Below, piece after piece: positions 18,479-28,840 of a stretch of DNA of 42,760 bases (position 1 is its first letter; every line of letters begins with the position of its first letter). Source of the stretch: Kiritimatiellia bacterium (GTDB lineage Bacteria; Verrucomicrobiota; Kiritimatiellia; UBA8416); contig SKVN01000072.1 of assembly GCA_007129405.1 (NCBI GenBank), forward strand, positions 1 to 42,760, given 5' to 3'. Below the pieces are notes generated by a model. The model worked only from the letters and a program-made list of their open reading frames with translations. It made no database searches and was not told the origin of the DNA. A program made the position numbers and the translations under genes.

Positions 18479-19771
18479 ATGCCATATTCAATCATGCCGT
18501 GCATCCTAAGGCAAAACACCTTGCTGGTGCAAACTAAGTATTCCTTTCGCATCGTCTTTTTGATATGTCACTCTTTTGAAAGTGAGCATTTTGTTATGGC
18601 GGGCGATAATCAGCGAATCTTGTTTATTGTTTCACAACCATTTTTTCAATGGCGGGGTTCTCCCATTCGTGTGGGGTTTGATGTGCAGGCACTTGCAGAA
18701 TTAGGGTATACCGTTGATTTGCTTGTGCCACCTTTCGGAGACGATCGTGTGGTGCCCGGTGTTTGTGTTCATCGTGTTCGTCATATTCCCTGGGTACGCA
18801 GTCTGCCAATAGGCCCTTCGTTTCCTAAGCTGTTGTTTGATTGTCTGCTTTATTTGCGTGCCCGCGCACTATTACGTCAACATGATTTCGCTGTTCTCCA
18901 TGGGGTGGAAGATGCAGGCGCGATTTGTGCTTTGTTGGCCAAACGAGCCAAGGCAAAATTTGTTTTTGAAAAGCATTCGGATCCTCGATCCTACCGAAAT
19001 GGTTTTGTTCGGAATGTTCTAATGGGGGTATATGCTTTTGTTGAACGCAGAATGATTCGCAGTGCTGATGCTGTAATTGGTACGGGGCCGGAATTAGCAA
19101 AATATGCAGCGCAGGTGTGTCCTGATAAGCTCGTAGTGGAGATAGCCGATATTCCCTCATCGTTGGAGGGGAGTACGCCTGAAACTGCGGCTTTGGCGCG
19201 CCAACGGTTCGTGCAAAAAACGACGGATATTTTAATTACATATGTTGGTTCGTTCGCGGTGTATCAAGGCATTGATCTCCTATTTGAAAGCATATCGTTT
19301 GTTTGTGCATCATCACCGGATGCCCGTTTTTTAATCATCGGCGGAGACCCCGCGCAGATTGCCAAGCGTAAACAGGCTTTAGAGGCCGCAGGTTGTGCAG
19401 ACCGTGTCTATTTTGCAGGGTTGATTTCACCGGATGCCTTGCCGGCGGTACTTGCTGGCTCGGATATTCTTTTGTCGCCACGCATTGCTGGCGCAAACAC
19501 GCCCCTGAAGATATTGGATTATCTCAAAGCGTGTCGACCGATTGTTGCAACGGAAAATGCGGCTAATCGGCAGATATTAGATGAGGCAACAGCGGTTTTT
19601 GCGTCGCCTGATCCGCAAAGCTATGCCGCTGCGATATTGCGCTTGATTGGCGATGCCGCTTTGCGTCAGAAGTTGTCTGCCGGCGGGCAATCGTTAATCG
19701 ATACGAAATATAATTTTGTAAACTTCAAGCAGGAACTTTTTGCCATCTATCGTCAATGGAGGGAAGAATGA
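18479..19771 (+). CDS. Glycosyltransferase family 4-like
   Basis: FEKHSDPRSYRNG, ITYVGSFAVYQGIDLL, LIIGGDPAQI, SPRIAGANTPLKILDYLKACRPIVAT. Likely start about 18596 (MAGDNQRILFIVSQ). Confidence 0.88.
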   Translation: MPYSIMPCILRQNTLLVQTKYSFRIVFLICHSFESEHFVMAGDNQRILFIVSQPFFQWRGSPIRVGFDVQALAELGYTVDLLVPPFGDDRVVPGVCVHRVRHIPWVRSLPIGPSFPKLLFDCLLYLRARALLRQHDFAVLHGVEDAGAICALLAKRAKAKFVFEKHSDPRSYRNGFVRNVLMGVYAFVERRMIRSADAVIGTGPELAKYAAQVCPDKLVVEIADIPSSLEGSTPETAALARQRFVQKTTDILITYVGSFAVYQGIDLLFESISFVCASSPDARFLIIGGDPAQIAKRKQALEAAGCADRVYFAGLISPDALPAVLAGSDILLSPRIAGANTPLKILDYLKACRPIVATENAANRQILDEATAVFASPDPQSYAAAILRLIGDAALRQKLSAGGQSLIDTKYNFVNFKQELFAIYRQWREE

Positions 19772-22335
19772 GTTGTGTTGCCAAGAAGATTTTTGTGCCG
19801 GTCTGTGTGGCATTTGTTATCGCGTTTGTTTCTGGTGTGATAACCACTTGGCCACTGGCGCGGCATGCGGGGGAGGGGATTTCTGCTTTACATCGTGCTG
19901 AACATGGGAGTTTACGTATTTCCATTCCTGGCGATCATCTTCAGTTGATGTATTTTTTTCAATTGATGCGCGATTTTGTTGCCGGTGAAACACCATGGTT
20001 TCATAATCTTTATGAATTTAATGAGGGGGATGACGCGGCGCGTTATCGTGTTGATTTTTATTATGTCCCATTTTCGCTGGTATTCAGTGCGGTTGATCTT
20101 TTGACTGGGAATGCTGCGTTAGCGTGGAATGTTGCCGGATTCGTATCCTTGTGGCTTGGTACATTGGGTGTTTTTTTACTGGTACGGCGGTTTACATCTC
20201 ATTGCTGGGTTGTGGTCGCTGCTACGGTGGCCGGAACCGTGCTGCCATACCGCCTAATCACGTTTTTGCATGGAAGCCCGACAGGTTTTGGCATTGCATA
20301 TGTTCCTTTTATGCTGCTTGGTCTTGACTATGCCATTCGTGCGAAAAAAGTGGCGGGCGGTTTGCTTGCCGGACTCGTATTTTTTCTGGCAGAATGGGCC
20401 GATCTGCATGTGTATTTCTTTCTGGCCTTGGTTACGCCTTTCTGGTGTGTGTTTGTCTATTTATACGAAGGCTTTTCATTTGATCGTAAACGTATTCGTA
20501 AGATATTTGTTGCGTTACTTCCGCTCTTGTTTTTTGTTTTCGCAGCGGGTGTCCGGGTTCTTCTTATCCGTGAGGTACTCAAGGGGTCCGTGATGGCGGA
20601 CGGACGAACGGTAACAGAGGTTGCTCAATTTTCTCCTTCTCCCGATTCCTATTGGTCGCTCAATCCGGATCATCCGAGCAGCTATGTCTACTTGACCTTT
20701 TTGATTCCGCTGATGATTGTTACTGGATTTGCGCATGCAATTCTAGGGGTGCGAAGGGATTTTTCACGTGAGAGATTGCTGCATTTTCTGTTATTATGCG
20801 GTTTGCTGGTTGGTATCGGCTGTATTTTGTTGCTTGGGCTAGGACCGCGGATGCCGCTTCCGCGGTCGGATCGCTTGTGGGAACTCTTTGTTCGTGTCGT
20901 GCGTCCGTATCGAATGATTCGTCAACCTGCGAAAGTACAGGTTTTGCTCCCGTCTTTGTTGGCAGTTTGCATAGCCTTGCCATTTTCCTCTGTCTATTTG
21001 AAGAAAGCAACTGTGCGAAGTAACTGGATTTTCGGGGTTCTGGCATTGCTTTTGCTCGGGGAGGTTGCATGGCGAATTGACCCTGCTATTTCCGTTTTGG
21101 ATCAAGAGCAAAAGGCCTATGCTGCCGTGGTTGCCGATGCGAAAGCAAACGGTGAGGTTCCGCGCGCCGTCGCCGTTGTCCTCTGGCCGGGTGATTCTCA
21201 CTGGTCTTCTCTAAACCAGTATTATGCTATGAAGTACCGAATACGCATGCTCAACGGCTATAGTCCAATTGTGTCGGCCACGTATTTTGATGATGTCTTT
21301 TTGCGGTTTTTCAGTTTGAATCGTGGATACGCCAGTGATGCGCAGTTGGATGAGCTGCTTGCCATGGGCATTCGCCATATTCTGATTCATGAAGATGCCT
21401 TTCCCGAAAGAGTGAGCCCTTTTGGCGTGGCGCAGACATTGAAGGGATTCTTGGAGAATCCGCGTGTGCAATTTTTGCATCAGGATCGGGCTGTTTGGGC
21501 TTTTGCCATTCTTGATCGTGCCGATGAGGCGCCTCATACTTCGATAGCGTGGAATACCGCTTCGGTGACGTTCAGCTGGCCTGCAACGTGGCTGGTGGCA
21601 GAAAACGTTTCGATTCTAGGGGATAGCCATGATGGATACGACGGTCCGTTCTTGCGTTTATCAAAGCCAGAAGCATACATTGAAATTCCAGACTGGGGTA
21701 TTCATTATGTCGAAAGTTTACGATTATCGGCACGTGTACGCGGACAAGGTTTGCTTGCATTGCAGATGCATATAGATGGAGAATTTTACGAGCAGGAATA
21801 TGCGGTTGATGCGGATACGTGGCAATGGGTGGATCTTCCGTATCCTGCATTTGAGAGTTTTCAAACCAATCTACAGGGGCGATTACGTGTCCTGCAAGGG
21901 GGGCTGGATGTTGATCATCTCTATGTGGCACAGGGAGAGGTGCCCGCAGATATGTCTGTCGGGGATGTTTTTCGGATCCCTTCACCAACATTGTTCCGTG
22001 CGGGGTACACAGATTTATCGGAAAATGCGGTCATTTTCCGCCCGGAATTGGTTCCATCTGCATACGTTTTGTATGGACCGCGCCTTCCGTTGCCAGTGGG
22101 TGACTATGTTTTTCGGCTTATCTACGAGTCCGAAGTAGAGGGAAGCATAGGAGAAATCGGTTTTCGTGATCCGGGTCGACATGATAACCCGGAAACGGTT
22201 GTTGTTATGGGGGCAGATGGTGTTGTGGAAATGCGATATAAACAAGTTGCCAATCTTCCCGTGACCATAGAGTTTTTCTACAATCGATCTGGTACTGTAT
22301 TGATTCGGGATCTTGAAATTGAACGCCTGGAATAG
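19756..22335 (+). CDS. Large polytopic membrane protein (GT-C-like) with C-terminal soluble domain
   Basis: 859 aa, multiple TM segments then about 300 aa soluble beta-rich-looking C-terminus. Likely start 19768 (ATGA overlap with the upstream GT4 stop). Confidence 0.82.
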   Translation: MEGRMSCVAKKIFVPVCVAFVIAFVSGVITTWPLARHAGEGISALHRAEHGSLRISIPGDHLQLMYFFQLMRDFVAGETPWFHNLYEFNEGDDAARYRVDFYYVPFSLVFSAVDLLTGNAALAWNVAGFVSLWLGTLGVFLLVRRFTSHCWVVVAATVAGTVLPYRLITFLHGSPTGFGIAYVPFMLLGLDYAIRAKKVAGGLLAGLVFFLAEWADLHVYFFLALVTPFWCVFVYLYEGFSFDRKRIRKIFVALLPLLFFVFAAGVRVLLIREVLKGSVMADGRTVTEVAQFSPSPDSYWSLNPDHPSSYVYLTFLIPLMIVTGFAHAILGVRRDFSRERLLHFLLLCGLLVGIGCILLLGLGPRMPLPRSDRLWELFVRVVRPYRMIRQPAKVQVLLPSLLAVCIALPFSSVYLKKATVRSNWIFGVLALLLLGEVAWRIDPAISVLDQEQKAYAAVVADAKANGEVPRAVAVVLWPGDSHWSSLNQYYAMKYRIRMLNGYSPIVSATYFDDVFLRFFSLNRGYASDAQLDELLAMGIRHILIHEDAFPERVSPFGVAQTLKGFLENPRVQFLHQDRAVWAFAILDRADEAPHTSIAWNTASVTFSWPATWLVAENVSILGDSHDGYDGPFLRLSKPEAYIEIPDWGIHYVESLRLSARVRGQGLLALQMHIDGEFYEQEYAVDADTWQWVDLPYPAFESFQTNLQGRLRVLQGGLDVDHLYVAQGEVPADMSVGDVFRIPSPTLFRAGYTDLSENAVIFRPELVPSAYVLYGPRLPLPVGDYVFRLIYESEVEGSIGEIGFRDPGRHDNPETVVVMGADGVVEMRYKQVANLPVTIEFFYNRSGTVLIRDLEIERLE

Positions 22336-22355
22336 CAGCTAGCATACCCCGAATA

Positions 22356-22916
22356 TTAATTGGTTGGTCGCCACTGACCGATAAAACCTCGCTGTGGGCT
22401 GTCTGTCATAATGGCCCGTTCGACCGTGTAGTTGCCTGCGATGCTTAAAATTTCATTGCCATTCAAGAAAATGCGCAATGCGCCTTCGCTAGACTGCACG
22501 CGCCATCGCGCGACACCTGAAATCGGCACGCTGAATCGTCCATCCCAAAAACCGCCACCAGGTCCTTCTAGTAAGATTCGTGATGGATCCCTGGCTCCTC
22601 CGCCTGTATCCATCGTCATAATCAATAAGCGGGAAAAGCCTTGCCCTTCAACACGAGCAATAATCCATTCAGCATCTCCTGGTGTATTCAGTCCTGGAGG
22701 AACTTCAACATTTTGGGTCTCCCATTTTACCACACCGTTAGAAGCTTCGATTATGCCTACATCGCGCCCATCACGCCATTCGCTACCGGTCGCAGAACCA
22801 TTGGCCGTGGTTTCATCGGTTTGCGGCGCAGTGTCAGGATCGGCGAGTTCACAACCGCTGGACATCGCGAGACCGCATAGTAGTAGTACAAAAAATATTG
22901 GAAATTTCATGATCAT
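22356..22916 (-). CDS. Putative lipoprotein, unknown function
   Basis: Signal peptide with lipobox-like LAMSSGC, low-complexity linker, then beta-rich-looking domain. Confidence 0.78.
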   Translation of the reverse strand: MIMKFPIFFVLLLCGLAMSSGCELADPDTAPQTDETTANGSATGSEWRDGRDVGIIEASNGVVKWETQNVEVPPGLNTPGDAEWIIARVEGQGFSRLLIMTMDTGGGARDPSRILLEGPGGGFWDGRFSVPISGVARWRVQSSEGALRIFLNGNEILSIAGNYTVERAIMTDSPQRGFIGQWRPTN

Positions 22917-23180
22917 TCTCTCCGTTGTTCAAAAAATCTTGATTTCAAGGCGAATTCTTTAAACCTACCAGTTCTTATGATGAAGTGCAACTATGGAGTT
23001 TCATGTATACGCGCACGAATGCTGTGTGCTACGGTCTTTTCTTTTCCGTTCCACACCGGTGGACTAGGCTTTTTATGGATTTTGTTTTTAGTGGTATTTG
23101 TTTGTTTCCTGCATCAAGTAACGTATCATTATTGCGCTGCATGCTGATGTAGTTGACATACATGAACGCATTTTGATGAG

Positions 23181-24083
23181 GTGCGATTGAGGGGTTGCAT
23201 GGCCGATGACAATACATATGCGAATTTGACTGCTATGGACAGGGTGCCGTTGGAGACGGCGTCGCGTTATTACTATTTCAAGCCTATGGCTGTTTTTTTT
23301 AATGCGTTGCATTTGCGTGCATTCCAAACTGCTGGCCTCTGCTGGAAGACACCCGTTTTAGACATCGGTTGCAGTGACGGTTCGTATGGCTTGCTTATGG
23401 CGGAGGTGCTAGGTGCACCAGATCATATCCTCGGTATTGATGTTGATGAAAAGGCGATCTCTTGTGCGCGCACGGAAGCGAAAATGCTATACGATGACAT
23501 GCTCGTCGCGAGTGCTGCGCAGTTGCCTTTTGATGATAACGCCTTTGAAATGATCATCGTTAATGCGAGTCTGGTTTCCATTCAACCTGGTTTGGAAGCA
23601 TCCATGCGCGAGGCATATCGCGTATTGAAAGCCGGCGGACGTTTTTACGCGACGGTTTGCACGGATGCCTATGAAAAACAGTATTGGATTGCGCGTCTGT
23701 TGCGTGGACTGGGGCTGGGGGCTCTTGCGCGCCATTACATGCACGCGATGAACCGGAGAATGCAGCAAGCGCATCTGCTCTCATGGGAAAACTGGATACA
23801 ATTATTTGAGGACAACGGTTTCAGGGTAGTCCAGCACTTTGGTTTTTTGCCTTTGCGTCTGGTTCCGCTATGGAGTTTTCTGGCGTGGACACCGTTGCGT
23901 ATTATTGGCATATCTAAACGTATTCCCTGGCCTTGGCTTCATAAAAAAATGGCTGTGTTGTGGACACATGTGTTTGCAGGTATTTACACAAGGACTGAAA
24001 GCAAGTTGGATTCCCAAAAGAGCGGGTATATCCTCATCGAGGCCATCAAAGTTTCACCGGAGCACTCTGTTCCGATTTCTTGA
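23181..24083 (+). CDS. SAM-dependent class I methyltransferase
   Basis: VLDIGCSDGSYGLLMAEVLGAPDHILGIDVDEKAI; MREAYRVLKAGGRFYATV. Start may be the internal ATG at 23199. Confidence 0.9.
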   Translation: MRLRGCMADDNTYANLTAMDRVPLETASRYYYFKPMAVFFNALHLRAFQTAGLCWKTPVLDIGCSDGSYGLLMAEVLGAPDHILGIDVDEKAISCARTEAKMLYDDMLVASAAQLPFDDNAFEMIIVNASLVSIQPGLEASMREAYRVLKAGGRFYATVCTDAYEKQYWIARLLRGLGLGALARHYMHAMNRRMQQAHLLSWENWIQLFEDNGFRVVQHFGFLPLRLVPLWSFLAWTPLRIIGISKRIPWPWLHKKMAVLWTHVFAGIYTRTESKLDSQKSGYILIEAIKVSPEHSVPIS

Positions 24084-24125
24084 GCAAACGCTTTTTCCCA
24101 TAATGGATTTGCAGATATCCATACG

Positions 24126-25721
24126 TCACCTTGCGTGATATGCATACAAGTGCTTCATTTGATAGACTAGTGCGCCGGATACGACGATAAGAAGTGCTGC
24201 AGTTATAGGGAGTGGCAAACCCGCCAGGTGGTGGATGGTAGGTATTGCTGCGACTGCAAGGCAGGGCAGAATGAGAGGAATGATTCGGCGGGCGGTATGG
24301 CGAATGGGACTGCACAATAGTTGTGTCATTCCTAATGCGCACAAAACGGCCTCGCTGGCAACAGTAGCGATGGCTGCACCCAAGGCTCCTAAACGAGGTA
24401 TGAGTATTAGGTTGATCAGAATATTCGTACCTGACGTTATTAGCAGGAGTGGTGTTAACGTTATTTCACGCTCCGTGGTCAGCAGGTATGTCTCTGTCAC
24501 CGTGTTAAACATGTTGAGAGCAAGCCCGGGAAGCAGCACGGCGAGCAGGCTGACGGAAACAAGAAAGGCGTTGCCAAATAGCAGGGGCATGGCAATCGGT
24601 TGAATAAATCCGGCAATGATCAGGCATGGTAGAATCAAGACAAAGAGCGTGCGTAGAGCTTTGACGATCTGTTTGGGTAATTGGTTCGGATCCGTTGCAT
24701 GGTACTTGGCAAATCTGGTGAAGGCAACGAAGAAGACAACCCTGGGTAGAGCCGCAAAAATTTCCATGACGCGATATGCAGCTCCGTAGAAGCCGACTTC
24801 CGCATCAATTGCGAGTGCTTTAAGCATGATGATATCGATCTGATAGTAGACGATCCACAGGAGCCCATGCAGTGCGAATGGTAACGCTTTTTTGTAGGTA
24901 TTCCGCCAGCTTTCCGGCTGTTGATTATGGGCGAGCGGGAAATGTCGTGCTAGGTAAAGGCCGGTGCCGGCATTGTCGATCAATCTGGATAGAACAAGCG
25001 CTACTGTGGTCAGGATGAGGCTGCCCGTTATAAACAAGATGATGCTGGTTAGCACCACGGTAAAAAGACGTTCGATAAAAACACTGACAGATTCTTTATG
25101 AAACCAGTTCTTTCCTTTCATAATGCCGCGCCAGCTCATTTTGATGCTTCGGCAGAGCTCGGCTGCAATCATAAGATAGCATAGAATCATACCCTCACGG
25201 GAGAATCCTATCCAGTGTGTGATGAGAGGCAGAAGCGCAAAGATCGGAATGGTGTTTAATATTTGGATGAGCAAAAAGCGCAAAGTCGGTCTCGTTCCGT
25301 CTTGCGGGTTTGCTGCCACTGTGCGTGTCAGCAACATCGGCAACCCGAATTGTATAAAAACGCCTAAGATACCGCCTAAGGCGACAGCAGCCGAAAAAAC
25401 GCCATACTGTTCCGGTCCTACCACGCGGGCAATGAAAACATAGAGTATGAACATGAGGCCCAGCGTGGATTCACCCAATAGCGCGTATATATAGGAAAAA
25501 TCTTGTTTTCCGAGCCATGTAATCCATTTTTTCATGCTGAAATTACGTAGATGTTGTGCGTTGGGAATGGGCGACCAAGGCGTCGTTTGCGAAAGGTATG
25601 TTGCGAGCAACGAGCGGGTCTGATGCAAGCGCCTGACAGTTGCACCTGTTTTCATCAGAAGTAAGCAGCCGATGCGGGGCAATCTGGCTACGCACTCTAT
25701 ATGCAAACGATTGCAAAGCAT
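24126..25721 (-). CDS. Polysaccharide biosynthesis flippase (Wzx/MOP-like)
   Basis: 12-14 TM segments; VVGPEQYGVFSAAVALGGILGVFIQFGLPMLLTRTVA. Real start probably about 25533 (MKKWITWLGKQDF). Confidence 0.88.
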   Translation of the reverse strand: MLCNRLHIECVARLPRIGCLLLMKTGATVRRLHQTRSLLATYLSQTTPWSPIPNAQHLRNFSMKKWITWLGKQDFSYIYALLGESTLGLMFILYVFIARVVGPEQYGVFSAAVALGGILGVFIQFGLPMLLTRTVAANPQDGTRPTLRFLLIQILNTIPIFALLPLITHWIGFSREGMILCYLMIAAELCRSIKMSWRGIMKGKNWFHKESVSVFIERLFTVVLTSIILFITGSLILTTVALVLSRLIDNAGTGLYLARHFPLAHNQQPESWRNTYKKALPFALHGLLWIVYYQIDIIMLKALAIDAEVGFYGAAYRVMEIFAALPRVVFFVAFTRFAKYHATDPNQLPKQIVKALRTLFVLILPCLIIAGFIQPIAMPLLFGNAFLVSVSLLAVLLPGLALNMFNTVTETYLLTTEREITLTPLLLITSGTNILINLILIPRLGALGAAIATVASEAVLCALGMTQLLCSPIRHTARRIIPLILPCLAVAAIPTIHHLAGLPLPITAALLIVVSGALVYQMKHLYAYHAR

Positions 25722-25782
25722 GTTGGATCATACCTGGTATCGTTTTATGATTCCGCTGATCGGTGAGGTGCAGCATAGATAC

Positions 25783-26754
25783 CTATGATTCGGATGATGG
25801 GTGTAAAAAAAGATGTGGTTCCGGTGGTATGATTCGCGGGCTAATGGTTTCCTGGAATCTTGGGAATTGTATAAACAGGAGGATAGAGCACAGGGCAAAG
25901 GTTGTGAAGACGGTAATCATCAGGCCTTTTTGTCGCCAGAGATGTTCTGGGAATTGCACGGGACTATTGGGTTTGAAGCCAATGCGAAAATAGTATGCCA
26001 TCGTGAATGCCACAGCCGGCGCGGCTAGAATGAGTTCCACCTTGTACCGTGCAATAAAATAGCCAGATAGTAATGCAAAGAAAGCAACATAAAACAGTAC
26101 GGAGACCAGAAGTCGCTCCTCATTGTAAAAGCCGAAGGATTTACGGTAATCTGCAGCCGTTTGTTCGTTGGCAATTGTACGGTATTCGGCAAAACGTTTG
26201 AGGGCCATGAGGAACCCCCCGAACATCCAGTAGGCGAGCAGTGCCGAGGCAGGAGGGGCCGCGCCGAAGCCTGTGCTGTACCAACCGAGCAACAATCGCA
26301 ATGGATTGTTGATTGATTCACTCAAGACATCCAAATAGGGTTTGTCTTTAGTGCGCACAGGAGGAACGTTATAAGCGCATCCTGCCACCCATAACCCCAG
26401 CAGCGCGGTAAAAAAAGGCATGCTTATCATGATTCCGAGAAGCAGGCCGGAAGCGGATAGTATGCCCCACCAAAGCCATCCCAGAGAAATCTTGACCTGC
26501 CCGCTTGGGACGGGTCGATGCTGCTTGACGGGATGGTGGCAATCTTTCGGAGCATCCAAAATCTCGTTCATGACATAATTGGAGGATGCAATCAGACACG
26601 TTGCCATAAACCCCGTCAAAATGGGTACCCACGTAAAGCTATCCCGCATCTCGGGATGAAAAAAGAAATAGAGTAATATGCCTGGAACCATGAAGATATT
26701 TTTAAACCAATGGTCAGGTCGCGCAATCTGGATATACGGGTACCATTTTTTCAT
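25783..26754 (-). CDS. UbiA-family prenyltransferase (decaprenyl-phosphate phosphoribosyltransferase-like)
   Basis: RPDHWFKNIFMVPGILL and NYVMNEILDAPKDCHHPVKQHRPVPSGQV, the N-x4-D-x3-D-type motif. Confidence 0.85.
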   Translation of the reverse strand: MKKWYPYIQIARPDHWFKNIFMVPGILLYFFFHPEMRDSFTWVPILTGFMATCLIASSNYVMNEILDAPKDCHHPVKQHRPVPSGQVKISLGWLWWGILSASGLLLGIMISMPFFTALLGLWVAGCAYNVPPVRTKDKPYLDVLSESINNPLRLLLGWYSTGFGAAPPASALLAYWMFGGFLMALKRFAEYRTIANEQTAADYRKSFGFYNEERLLVSVLFYVAFFALLSGYFIARYKVELILAAPAVAFTMAYYFRIGFKPNSPVQFPEHLWRQKGLMITVFTTFALCSILLFIQFPRFQETISPRIIPPEPHLFLHPSSES

Positions 26755-27635
26755 TTTACCTTTCCGGATAAGAGTTTCGCGTAACTGTTCTTGTAGCGAG
26801 TTCTGAGGATTTTGTACAGTGATTCCCTGCCAACACCTGGGAGGCGACGAACAAATTCACCACTGATGCGGACGATTTTGTGTGGGTCATGACCCGGTGT
26901 AATAATGGGGAGGTGCGGCAAGGTTCCTGTCCAGAATGCTGTGTATCCAGCTTGCACGGCAATATCAATCGTATGGTTTTTACTGTAGTAGCAGGGCCAG
27001 GCAAGATGTTGTATGGGTTTATGGAAGTGTTCTTCGAGTGTTTTACGAGCCAGTAGGAGATCATCGTACATGTTGCGTGGCACGGCACGTCGTCCTTCCA
27101 GGTGCTCGTGAGAAACACCGGTCAAGGGTAGCGGAGTAGGCCAGGTTTGTAGCGATCGATGCTCCCATGTATGGGATTGCAAGTCGACAAGGCCGGATTG
27201 ATGCATTTCCGTCAGTTCTTCCCATGTGCAAGGCCGATTTGCATGCCAGGGTTCTTCGCTTGCAACGCGGTGAAGTCCGGGGGCAACAAATAGCACGGCG
27301 GTTTGCTGATATTGCTGCAACAAGGGATACGCCACCCGGTAAAAGTTATCTGCGCCGTCGTCAAATGTGAGCACAATGCTGTTTTTCGCAAGTGCTTTCT
27401 TTCCGTTTATCCAATCCAGCAAATCGTCTGCCGTCGTTGTGTGGTAGCCATTCTGTTCCAGAAAAAGCAAGTCAGCTTCAAACGATTGTTTTTCAACGAG
27501 ATGGTAACAAAAGACGGGAATGGCCTCCTGTAAGGGGAAAGGTCTACGAGCCGTGACAAAATACGGTAGGCCGCCCGTAGCGAGAGCATGTAATTCAGGG
27601 CCGTTTTTTTTGATTCTGTCGGAAAGTAAGCTCAT
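26751..27635 (-). CDS. Polysaccharide deacetylase (NodB-like)
   Basis: IVLTFDDGADNFYRVAYPLLQQYQQTAVLFVAP and LQSHTWEHRSL. Confidence 0.92.
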   Translation of the reverse strand: MSLLSDRIKKNGPELHALATGGLPYFVTARRPFPLQEAIPVFCYHLVEKQSFEADLLFLEQNGYHTTTADDLLDWINGKKALAKNSIVLTFDDGADNFYRVAYPLLQQYQQTAVLFVAPGLHRVASEEPWHANRPCTWEELTEMHQSGLVDLQSHTWEHRSLQTWPTPLPLTGVSHEHLEGRRAVPRNMYDDLLLARKTLEEHFHKPIQHLAWPCYYSKNHTIDIAVQAGYTAFWTGTLPHLPIITPGHDPHKIVRISGEFVRRLPGVGRESLYKILRTRYKNSYAKLLSGKVK

Positions 27636-28834
27636 GTTTCTTGCTTATGTTTTGCATCCGTGTTTGCTGATCTTGTGTCACAAAAGGCGCGAAAAATATT
27701 GCGGTACAAGTCTAGCAGCTTCTCAATATGTTGATCGATCGCAAATGAAGCCGATCTTCTGCGGGCCTCGCATGCAAATTGCTGGTTCTTTTCCTTGTCA
27801 AATATGAGCTCTCTGGTGGCCTCGCATAGAGCTGTCAAATCTCCCTTGGGAACGAGAATACCACATGTATTATGTGTATTATGCACGACGACCTCCTTCA
27901 GACCGCCGGTTGCATAAGCAACGACCGGTACTCCGGCAGCAAGGCTTTCCATGGCACTGAGCCCGAGTCCCTCACTGTATGATGGCATAAGCATTACCGC
28001 AGCCAATGTCAATAAATCGGGAATATCGCTGCGTTGCCCTGCAAAGACGACCGGCAGACCTTGTGCTTGTTCACGCAGATGTTTTTCTTCGGGCCCTTCC
28101 CCGACTATCAGCAGCCAAATCTTTGGGTTGCGAATGTGTCGTAGGACATTGATGCTGTCAGAAAATCCTTTGACCGCATGCAGTCTGCCAACAGAAATGA
28201 TTACCGTCGCATCTTCGGGTATGCCGAGTTGCTTTCTCAATTTGAGGCGTTTCGCTGGTGAGGTGGGTACACAAAACGGGGAAAGGTGCACACCATTGCG
28301 AAGAACGCTTATCGTTGCAGGTGGAGTTTTGAAATAGGCTGCTGCGAATTGGGCAACCGCGTTTGATATGGCAAGGGTCAGCTCCGACCAATGCCGCGTC
28401 AGTCGCATCATTTGACGGATGGGAACGGGCGGTGGAAGCATATCATGTAGATGTGCGATACAGGGAATCCCGGTTATACGGGCAGCGATGCGACCCGATA
28501 ATATTCCTTTCATTCCGGCACAGTGCAAAATCGCGATTTGGTCATTCCTGATGCGTTGTACGATGTCCAGAACCGCACGCGGGTCATATTTGGCGCGCTG
28601 TAAAAAAGTAACTTCGACCCCTTGTTCCTCAAGCAGTTGTGCCATCTTGTGATACCTGCGCAAAAAGACAACATGCAACTCGACCGCAGCCGATTTCTCA
28701 AGTTGTGGCAGAACATCGAGAAAATAGCGGGTTGCACCATGTATGCGGCCGCCCTCGTGACCGAGATGATCGCTTACAAAGAGAATGTGTATTGGTGATG
28801 TATCCATGAATATCTGATTGGCAATCGGAAGCAA
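27632..28834 (-). CDS. Glycosyltransferase family 4
   Basis: IISVGRLHAVKGFSDSINVL, LLIVGEGPEEKHLREQA, MPSYSEGLGLSAMESLAAGVPVVAYATGGLKEVV. Confidence 0.93.
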   Translation of the reverse strand: MLPIANQIFMDTSPIHILFVSDHLGHEGGRIHGATRYFLDVLPQLEKSAAVELHVVFLRRYHKMAQLLEEQGVEVTFLQRAKYDPRAVLDIVQRIRNDQIAILHCAGMKGILSGRIAARITGIPCIAHLHDMLPPPVPIRQMMRLTRHWSELTLAISNAVAQFAAAYFKTPPATISVLRNGVHLSPFCVPTSPAKRLKLRKQLGIPEDATVIISVGRLHAVKGFSDSINVLRHIRNPKIWLLIVGEGPEEKHLREQAQGLPVVFAGQRSDIPDLLTLAAVMLMPSYSEGLGLSAMESLAAGVPVVAYATGGLKEVVVHNTHNTCGILVPKGDLTALCEATRELIFDKEKNQQFACEARRRSASFAIDQHIEKLLDLYRNIFRAFCDTRSANTDAKHKQET

Positions 28835-28840
28835 CAGTAC

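Noticed and set aside
24084-24125. ATGGAT...ATCCAT inverted repeat between convergent genes as terminator
   Set aside because: Short weak stem without a T-tract in suitable position.
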